From Candidatus Adiutrix sp. (GTDB lineage Bacteria > Desulfobacterota > Desulfarculia > Adiutricales > Adiutricaceae): a DNA stretch of 10,250 nucleotides. Positions 5,433 to 10,250 of the stretch are shown piece after piece; positions within the stretch are counted from its first letter, which is position 1, and each line of letters starts with the position of its first letter. The stretch is from the NCBI GenBank assembly GCA_031286085.1, contig JAITUX010000225.1, positions 1-10,250 on the forward strand, read 5' to 3'. The notes beneath the pieces were generated by a model, which was not told the origin of the DNA, did not search any database, and was given only the letters and a program-made list of their open reading frames with translations. Position numbers and translations under genes: made by a program.

Positions 5433-7859
5433 TCAGGCGCTCCTGGTCCATGACCGCCGGCGGCCGCGGGCCGGAACCGGCCTGGTCCTTGGCCGCCGCA
5501 GCCTCCGCCGGGCCTGGGGCCCGATGGCGCCGAAAACCGTTTTCAGAAACTGGTCCATGTTGTCCACGTCGATGAATTCCAGCCGTCCCCGGATCAGGGG
5601 CGGGATATCCTCCAAATCCTTGAGATTCTGACGGGGGATGATGATCTTCTTTATGCCGGCCCTCAAGGCGGCCAGGGACTTTTCCTTAAGCCCCCCGATG
5701 GGCATGATCTGGCCGCGCAGGGTTATCTCGCCGGTCATGGCCATATCCCGTGGCACCGGACGGTCGGTCAGGACGGAAATAAGGGCGGCCATCAGTGACA
5801 CGCCGGCCGAGGGGCCTTCCTTGGGCACGGCCCCGGCCGGGATGTGGATATGGATATCCAAGTCCTCGTAGAAAGCCTGGGTCAGGCCCAGTTCCTCGGC
5901 CCGGGAGCGGGCGTAGGACAAGGCGGCCTGGGCGCTTTCCTTCATCACTTCGCCCAACTGCCCGGTAAGGGTCAGGTTGCCCTTGCCGGCCATGGTCCGG
6001 ACCTCAACATACATGAGTTCCCCGCCGAATTCGGTCCAGGCCAAACCGGTGGCCACCCCGACCTGGCCTTCGGCCCGTTCAGGCTCGGGCAGAATTTCCG
6101 GCGGCCCCAGGAACTTGGGGAGCGAAGCCGGGGTGATGCGGTAAGGCCCGAGCCGCCCCTCGGCCACCTTGCGGGCCACCTTGCGGCAGACGGCGGCCAG
6201 CTTCTTGTCCAGGCCCCGGAGGCCGGCCTCCTGGGTGTAAGAGGCGATGAGCCCCTTCAAGGCCGTGTCGGTGAAAACCAGCTGATTCCGGTTCAGCCCG
6301 TGGTCGCTCACCAGACGGGGCACCAAGTGGCGCTTGGCTATGGTCACCTTTTCCTCGGCCGTGTATCCGGACAGGTGAATTACTTCCATGCGGTCCTCCA
6401 AGGCCTGGGGAATGGGGTCCAGGAGGTTGGCCGTGGTGATGAACATGACCCTGGACAAGTCAAAGGGCAGGTTAAGGTAATGGTCGGAAAAGGCGCTGTT
6501 CTGTTCCGGATCAAGGACTTCCAGAAGAGCCGCGGCCGGGTCGCCCCTAAAATCGGCCCCTATCTTGTCCACTTCGTCCAGCATGAAAACCGGGTTGTTG
6601 GCGCCGGCCGTCTTGAGGCCCTGGATGATGCGGCCCGGCAGGGCGCCGATATAGGTCCGGCGGTGGCCGCGTATTTCCGCCTCGTCGCGCATGCCGCCCA
6701 GGGAAAAACGGACGAACTTGCGGCCCATGGCCCGGGCGATGGACTGGCCCAGGGAGGTTTTGCCCACGCCGGGCGGACCGACGAAGCAGATGATGGGCCC
6801 CTTCTGGCGCTTATGGAGTTTGCGGACGGCCAGGTATTCCAGAATGCGGTCCTTGACCTTTTCCAGGTTGTAGTGATCGACGTCCAGCACCTTTTTGGCT
6901 TCGACCAAATCCAGATGGTCACGAGTGGAGACGGACCAAGGCAGATCCAGGATCCAATCCAGATAGGTGCGGATGAGGCTGGATTCAGCCGCATCGGGAT
7001 GGGTCCATTCCAGGCGGGCCAACTGCTTCATGGCCTCGGTGGAGACTTCCTTGGGCAGGTGGGCTTTTTTGATCTTGTCCTGGTAGTCGGTGATCTCGTC
7101 GTCCTTGGCGTTTTCCTCCCCCAGTTCCCGCTTGATGGCCCTGAGCTGCTCCCGGAGATAATATTCGCGCTGGGACTTGTCCATCTCTTCCCGGGCTTCG
7201 GAATCCAGCTTGGCCTGCATGGTGGCCACCTTGAGTTCCTGGCCCAGGAATTCATTGACCAGCCGGAGACGGGCCAGGGGATCGACCGCCTCCAAAACCT
7301 TCTGGGCCGTCTCGACCTTGACCCGCAGATTGCTGGTCACCAAGTCGGCCAGGCGGCCGGGGTCATCCACGCTGTCCAGGATGGCCACGACCTCATCCGT
7401 CAAAACCTCCTTCAGCGACAGGATTTTCTGGCTCTGTTCACGCACGTTGCGCATCAGGGCCTCCAGTTCCACGGAAGGTTCCGGGGCCGGCCACTCGACC
7501 AGGGGCTCCAGGTTGACCCGGAAATAGGGATCGCGGGCCGCCACCGCGGTCCGACGGGCCTTGGCCAGGCCTCGAGCCAGGATTTTAAGGCGGCCGTCCG
7601 GCATTTTCAGGTGACGCATGATCATGGCCACCGTGCCCACCTGGTAGATGTCGTCAGGTCCGGGGTCGTCCCGGGTCTGATCCTTCTGGGCGGCTATGAA
7701 AACCAGGCGGTCCGCTTCCTGGGCCGCCTCAACCGCGGCCACGGAGACTTCGCGGCCGATGAAGAGCGGCAAAAACATATCCGTGAAAATAACCACGTCG
7801 CGCACGGTTAAAAGAGGCAGTACGCCGGGTATTTCCAACTCGTTTTTATACGCGCTCAA
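5433..7859 (-). CDS. lon: ATP-dependent Lon protease
   Basis: Lon is a cytoplasmic hexameric AAA+ serine protease that degrades misfolded and regulatory proteins. From TTG 7859 it has 808 aa, normal for LonA. Order: N-terminal substrate domain from LPLLTVRDVVIF (about 14-205), coiled coil with the REYYLREQL hallmark (231-239), Walker A GPPGVGKT (361-368), Walker B VFMLDE (424-429), sensor TTAN (475-478), and the protease domain with catalytic S684 in KEGPSAG and K727 in GGLKEK. Start: TTG 7859 has AGAGGT (7864-7869) 4 nt upstream, whereas the further in-frame TTG at 7877 lacks a ribosome site; there is no in-frame ATG before the conserved region. Oddity: the last 28 residues are Arg-rich (QARRRLRRPRTRP and on), unlike Lon tails. 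The adjacent frame reads Ala/Glu/Pro and ends at 5407, suggesting a one-base loss near 5516-5522. Catalytic parts are intact. Confidence 0.97.
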   Translation of the reverse strand: MSAYKNELEIPGVLPLLTVRDVVIFTDMFLPLFIGREVSVAAVEAAQEADRLVFIAAQKDQTRDDPGPDDIYQVGTVAMIMRHLKMPDGRLKILARGLAKARRTAVAARDPYFRVNLEPLVEWPAPEPSVELEALMRNVREQSQKILSLKEVLTDEVVAILDSVDDPGRLADLVTSNLRVKVETAQKVLEAVDPLARLRLVNEFLGQELKVATMQAKLDSEAREEMDKSQREYYLREQLRAIKRELGEENAKDDEITDYQDKIKKAHLPKEVSTEAMKQLARLEWTHPDAAESSLIRTYLDWILDLPWSVSTRDHLDLVEAKKVLDVDHYNLEKVKDRILEYLAVRKLHKRQKGPIICFVGPPGVGKTSLGQSIARAMGRKFVRFSLGGMRDEAEIRGHRRTYIGALPGRIIQGLKTAGANNPVFMLDEVDKIGADFRGDPAAALLEVLDPEQNSAFSDHYLNLPFDLSRVMFITTANLLDPIPQALEDRMEVIHLSGYTAEEKVTIAKRHLVPRLVSDHGLNRNQLVFTDTALKGLIASYTQEAGLRGLDKKLAAVCRKVARKVAEGRLGPYRITPASLPKFLGPPEILPEPERAEGQVGVATGLAWTEFGGELMYVEVRTMAGKGNLTLTGQLGEVMKESAQAALSYARSRAEELGLTQAFYEDLDIHIHIPAGAVPKEGPSAGVSLMAALISVLTDRPVPRDMAMTGEITLRGQIMPIGGLKEKSLAALRAGIKKIIIPRQNLKDLEDIPPLIRGRLEFIDVDNMDQFLKTVFGAIGPQARRRLRRPRTRPVPARGRRRSWTRSA

Positions 7860-7863
7860 AATT

Positions 7864-7869
7864 ACCTCT
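7864..7869 (-). promoter_or_regulatory. Ribosome binding site deciding the lon start
   Basis: AGAGGT on the minus strand precedes the TTG at 7859 by 4 nt. It supports 7859 over the upstream TTG at 7877, inside which the site would otherwise fall as coding sequence. Confidence 0.55.
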
Positions 7870-7883
7870 AATAACAAACATCC

Positions 7884-7906
7884 GTCAAATCAAGGCCTTT
7901 TTTGAC
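7884..7906. repeat. Inverted repeat in the lon leader
   Basis: GTCAAA (7884-7889) and TTTGAC (7901-7906) are perfect inverted half-sites separated by 11 bp that include AAGGCCTT. It lies 15-40 bp upstream of the lon ribosome site, inside the predicted leader. It could be a protein-binding operator or a weak hairpin near the translation start; 6-bp arms in 300 bp can also occur by chance. Confidence 0.3.
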
Positions 7907-7985
7907 CGCCTCTAAGGTTATGGATAGCCCGGCGTCAACTTTCCGAGGCAACTGATTCCTGGAAACGGCTTCCCGGCCCTTATTC

Positions 7986-8013
7986 ATTTTACCACAATGA
8001 CGGCCTTTGCCAA
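7986..8013 (-). promoter_or_regulatory. lon: Likely sigma70 promoter of lon
   Basis: Minus-strand TTGGCA (8008-8013) and TAAAAT (7986-7991) are separated by 16 bp. This predicts a transcript starting near 7979 and a leader of about 120 nt before the TTG start. No CIRCE-type (HrcA) inverted repeat and no clear sigma32 pair (CTTGAA...CCCCAT) was found. The GC-rich surroundings make the AT-rich -10 stand out. Confidence 0.5.
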
Positions 8014-8028
8014 GCCCAAAACCACCCT

Positions 8029-8076
8029 GGCCGGGCCGGGGTAAGAGCCGCCGGGCGCCTCGAATCCGGCCCGGCC
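8029..8076. repeat. GC-rich long inverted repeat upstream of lon
   Basis: GGCCGGGCCGG (8029-8039) and CCGGCCCGGCC (8066-8076) are perfect 11-bp arms around a 26-nt loop that is itself GC-rich. It sits about 95 bp after the DUF1638 stop. On the minus strand the following T-run is weak (GGTGGTTTTGG), so it is at best a poor intrinsic terminator for the DUF1638 unit. On the plus strand TTTTT follows, but no plus-strand gene precedes it. GC-rich genomes produce such repeats easily. Confidence 0.4.
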
Positions 8077-8083
8077 GCCGCTT

Positions 8084-8099
8084 TTTCAATATATTGAAA
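8084..8099. promoter_or_regulatory. Perfect 16-bp palindrome, possible operator
   Basis: TTTCAATATATTGAAA is its own reverse complement over all 16 bases. It lies in an AT-rich island (8081-8120) within otherwise very GC-rich DNA, between the DUF1638 stop and the lon promoter. Such symmetric AT-rich sites are typical for dimeric repressors, but I cannot assign it to a regulator; it does not match the Fur, Rex or LexA consensus. It is about 70 bp upstream of the predicted lon -35 box. Confidence 0.5.
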
Positions 8100-8170
8100 T
8101 ATGTAACTTTAAATAATTAAGCGGAGCGCGGGGGCAGAAAGAATATAAGCCGGCCTCGTCATCCTTGAGC

Positions 8171-8905
8171 CTAAGGCCGGACCTGGCCGACGGCCGGCCG
8201 GCGGGGGTTCGCCGCGGCCCCAGCCCCTTCCCCGCCGCCCAGCAAAAAACCGCTCCAGTGCTCAAAAGTCAGCTCGGTGCGGGGGGGAAGAACCAGGAAA
8301 TCCCCGGTCTCGTGGGGGCCCTGGAGCAGGCGGTCCAGCCAGGAGGTATCGCCGGGCAGGCTTTCCACGCTCAGGCCCAGCCGTTCAGCCAGCGGGCCCA
8401 CCCGCCCCATAAGCCGCTTGAAGTAATAAACCCCGGTATCCACCAGTCCGAAACGACGGTAATGCCGCAGCATCAGCTTGGCCATCCGGTCGGCCTTGGC
8501 CCGGCCATGCCGGGCCACCAGGCGCTCATAGTCTTTGACCATGTTGCTCTCGTGGCGCAGCCAACCGGCCGTCAGATAATAGGTGGGGATCAGGGCGCTG
8601 GCCTTCCGGGCGGCCATGGAGCCCAAAAGAAGCGAGAGGCAGTCGTCGGCCAAGGGCAGAACCGTGGTATAACCGCCGGTTTTCAGCCCGTTGACCCCGC
8701 CGCCGCAATAACCCAAAGTCACCAGTAGGCGCTCGCATCGCCCGTCCGCTTCAGCCAGAACTTCCGCCAGGCGGGCCCTGAGCCGGGCCGGGCTGTTGTG
8801 CAGCCCGCCTTCAAGCCATACGACCGGACAGTTCAAGCCCAGCCGGCTCAAGGCGGAGATCAATTCGTCCCGAATGGTTTCGCAAGCCACTATATGCGTC
8901 TTCAT
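8171..8905 (-). CDS. DUF1638 domain-containing protein
   Basis: This 244-aa protein is recognised as DUF1638 by its motif series: ACE at 7-9 near the N-terminus, WLEGGLHN at 30-37, LGYCGGGVNGL at 64-74, LPLADDCLSLLLGS at 83-96 and PTYYLTAGW at 107-115. Conserved H36, C67 and C89 look like possible metal or cofactor ligands; this is inference. No signal peptide or membrane segment is seen, so it is cytosolic. The biochemical role is not established to my knowledge; I recall the family occurring in anaerobes near corrinoid-dependent methyltransferase genes, but none is visible here. The C-terminal 25 residues (Gly/Ala/Pro-rich) are probably disordered. The ATG at 8905 overlaps the TGA of the upstream radical SAM gene by 4 nt (ATGA) and has no ribosome site of its own, which points to coupled translation. 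Confidence 0.85.
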   Translation of the reverse strand: MKTHIVACETIRDELISALSRLGLNCPVVWLEGGLHNSPARLRARLAEVLAEADGRCERLLVTLGYCGGGVNGLKTGGYTTVLPLADDCLSLLLGSMAARKASALIPTYYLTAGWLRHESNMVKDYERLVARHGRAKADRMAKLMLRHYRRFGLVDTGVYYFKRLMGRVGPLAERLGLSVESLPGDTSWLDRLLQGPHETGDFLVLPPRTELTFEHWSGFLLGGGEGAGAAANPRRPAVGQVRP

Positions 8906-10250
8906 AAACCGGCGCAGGCCTCACAGCGTCCGCAGTTATTCTCCCGGGGACAGGGCGCGGTGATAAGTCCCCGCCCGGCCAGGACCTCTTCTTTCGTCAA
9001 GTGTTTCAAGCCGGCCGAAGTCCGGACAAGACGCCAGGGACGGGGCCGCCAGGCCGGCCAAGGCTGGTGAAGGGCATGCTGCGGCGTGTAACCGACTTCA
9101 GCCAGGCTGGGCTTGAGACGGCCCCGGTACCGCGCCAGGGCCGCCACCAGCCGGCCGCTCTCCGGCCCCCCCCTGGCCAGAAGCCCTTGGGTGACGGACC
9201 ACAGGGGCGGGTCCAGGTTGACCTTGAGGCCGGGCACCCCTTTCAGAGCCTTGACGACCCAGGCGCCCTTGCGCTTCAGTTCCTCGGCCGTGTTCATGGC
9301 CGCGCCTTCCAGGGGGGTATGGGGCTTGGGGGTGAAATTGGCCAGGGAGAGGACCAGAGCAGGCCGGGGACCGGCCGCCCGCCTTATTTCGCGGGCCAAT
9401 TCCGCCAAGGCGGCCAAATCGGCCTGGGTTTCACCAGGCAGGCCCAAAATGAAATAGAGCTTGATGGTTTTCAGCCCGGCTTCGCTCAACAGGCGCACTC
9501 CGGCCAGGATCTGGGCTTCGGTCAGATCCTTGTTCAGGCGGTCGCGCAGGGCTTGGCTGCCGGCTTCCGGGGCCACGGCCACGCCGCGGAGGCGGCCGAC
9601 GGCCAGCTTTTCCGCCAAAGCCGGGGTCAGAGCCGTCAGGCGCAGGGAGGAAAGGGTCACGGTCCGGCCTTGGCGGAAAAGTTCGGCCAAAAGCTCGGAG
9701 AGGTCCGGGTGTTCGGCGGCGGCCGGGCTCACCAGGCCGACTTTTTCCGCCGCCGGAGTTCCCAGGGCCTCCAGTATGGCTTGAAGCGGCCAAGGCCGGT
9801 GGGGCCGGAAGAGAGCCCCGGTGAGGCAGAAACGGCAACCGTGGGGACAGCCTCGGCTGATTTCCACCAGGCGCGCCCCGGAAAACTCAGCTTGCGGGCT
9901 GACTATGGGTGAGACCGGCGGCAAGAGGTCAAGCGGAGGCGGCCAAGCCAGCACGGCGGGACGAAGGGCGGAAGCCGGTGAAATGCCGCTCTCTTCATCT
10001 GGCGGGCGCCCGGCTTCGCCTGGAGACATAATGACTGTGCGTACGCCCCGCCCAGGCGCGGCCAAGGCCTTCTCCGGCGTTCCGGGCAGAAGGGCGCCCG
10101 GGGTGTTTCGCGCCAGGTGACGGAGCCTTTCGGTTTTGGAGAGGACGGAGGAACTGATAGCGCGCCAGGCTGAAAGCAGTTGAGGCCACTGGGCTTCGGC
10201 CTCACCGGCCAGAACCAGGTCGACCCAGGGCCAGAGGGGCCACGGGTTGG
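8902..10250 (-). CDS. Radical SAM protein, B12-binding-type (COG1032-like), N-terminus beyond window
   Basis: The frame is open from the right edge to TGA at 8904-8902, giving 448 visible residues; an internal TTG at 10065 is not the start because homologous-looking sequence continues upstream. The first visible part (VDLVLAGEAEAQWPQLL) resembles the end of the Rossmann-like domain found in B12-binding radical SAM proteins. A proline-rich linker precedes EISRGCPHGCRFC (cluster cysteines at visible residues 134, 138, 141). Further SAM-barrel motifs are VAPEAGSQALRDRLNK and YFILGLPGET. The protein ends in CPRENNCGRCEACAGL, four cysteines spaced C-x5-C-x2-C-x2-C that could bind a second Fe-S cluster or zinc. 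Whether cobalamin is bound cannot be judged because the N-terminus is missing. It overlaps the DUF1638 gene by ATGA, so both products likely work together. The reaction is unknown. Confidence 0.88.
   Translation of the reverse strand, partial: NPWPLWPWVDLVLAGEAEAQWPQLLSAWRAISSSVLSKTERLRHLARNTPGALLPGTPEKALAAPGRGVRTVIMSPGEAGRPPDEESGISPASALRPAVLAWPPPLDLLPPVSPIVSPQAEFSGARLVEISRGCPHGCRFCLTGALFRPHRPWPLQAILEALGTPAAEKVGLVSPAAAEHPDLSELLAELFRQGRTVTLSSLRLTALTPALAEKLAVGRLRGVAVAPEAGSQALRDRLNKDLTEAQILAGVRLLSEAGLKTIKLYFILGLPGETQADLAALAELAREIRRAAGPRPALVLSLANFTPKPHTPLEGAAMNTAEELKRKGAWVVKALKGVPGLKVNLDPPLWSVTQGLLARGGPESGRLVAALARYRGRLKPSLAEVGYTPQHALHQPWPAWRPRPWRLVRTSAGLKHLTKEEVLAGRGLITAPCPRENNCGRCEACAGL

Noticed and set aside
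5514..5526. Programmed -1 frameshift in lon
   Set aside because: The GGGCCCC run lies in the zero frame as GGG CCC C, not in the X XXY YYZ phase needed for classical tandem slippage. A base loss or assembly error is simpler.
5844..7811. 655-codon open frame on the plus strand opposite lon
   Set aside because: It mirrors lon exactly, its sequence is Gly/Gln/His/Leu-rich with no family motif, and long antisense frames are expected opposite GC-rich genes with high third-position GC.
8029..8090. Strong rho-independent terminator on the plus strand
   Set aside because: The stem and TTTTT are there, but no plus-strand gene leads into it and the 26-nt loop is long; listed only as an inverted repeat.
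9001..9912. 303-codon plus-strand open frame opposite the right-hand radical SAM gene
   Set aside because: It is a shadow of a clear radical SAM coding frame; composition is Gly/Gln/Arg-rich and no motif is present.

Overview
The window looks like chromosomal DNA from a GC-rich anaerobic bacterium. The best guess is the Desulfobacterota (former Deltaproteobacteria). This rests on two radical SAM proteins with oxygen-sensitive clusters, a DUF1638 protein (a family I associate mainly with strict anaerobes), a stand-alone short flagellar-rod protein and a VCBS/FG-GAP protein of a type I recall from that group. The assignment is inferred from gene content, not from a marker gene. No tRNA, rRNA, CRISPR array, insertion sequence, integrase or phage gene was seen. 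This appears to be an ordinary core/accessory chromosomal stretch.

All nine recognisable genes lie on the minus strand, so transcription runs from high to low coordinates. From right to left: (1) 10250-8902, a radical SAM protein cut by the window edge, overlapping by ATGA with (2) a DUF1638 protein at 8905-8171. Next is a non-coding stretch of about 310 bp (8170-7860) with an AT-rich island, a perfect 16-bp palindrome, a long GC-rich inverted repeat and a likely sigma70 promoter. Then come (3) lon, (4) a PflX-like radical SAM protein, (5) surE and (6) a J-domain protein, closely spaced. A good sigma70 promoter at 2591-2619 starts the last block: (7) an exported FG-GAP repeat protein, (8) a short FlgC-like flagellar protein and (9) an exported metallo-beta-lactamase-fold hydrolase that runs off the left edge.

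Functional themes: the lon-radical SAM-surE-J-domain run is a protein-quality and stress neighbourhood. The FG-GAP and FlgC-like pair points to motility or the envelope. The right-hand radical SAM/DUF1638 pair is of unknown function but is probably translationally coupled. The most checkable oddity is the 3' end of lon. The annotated frame ends in an arginine-rich tail, while the adjacent frame gives an ordinary Ala/Glu/Pro tail that stops in an ATGA overlap with the next gene. This suggests a one-base loss near 5516-5522, real or an assembly error.
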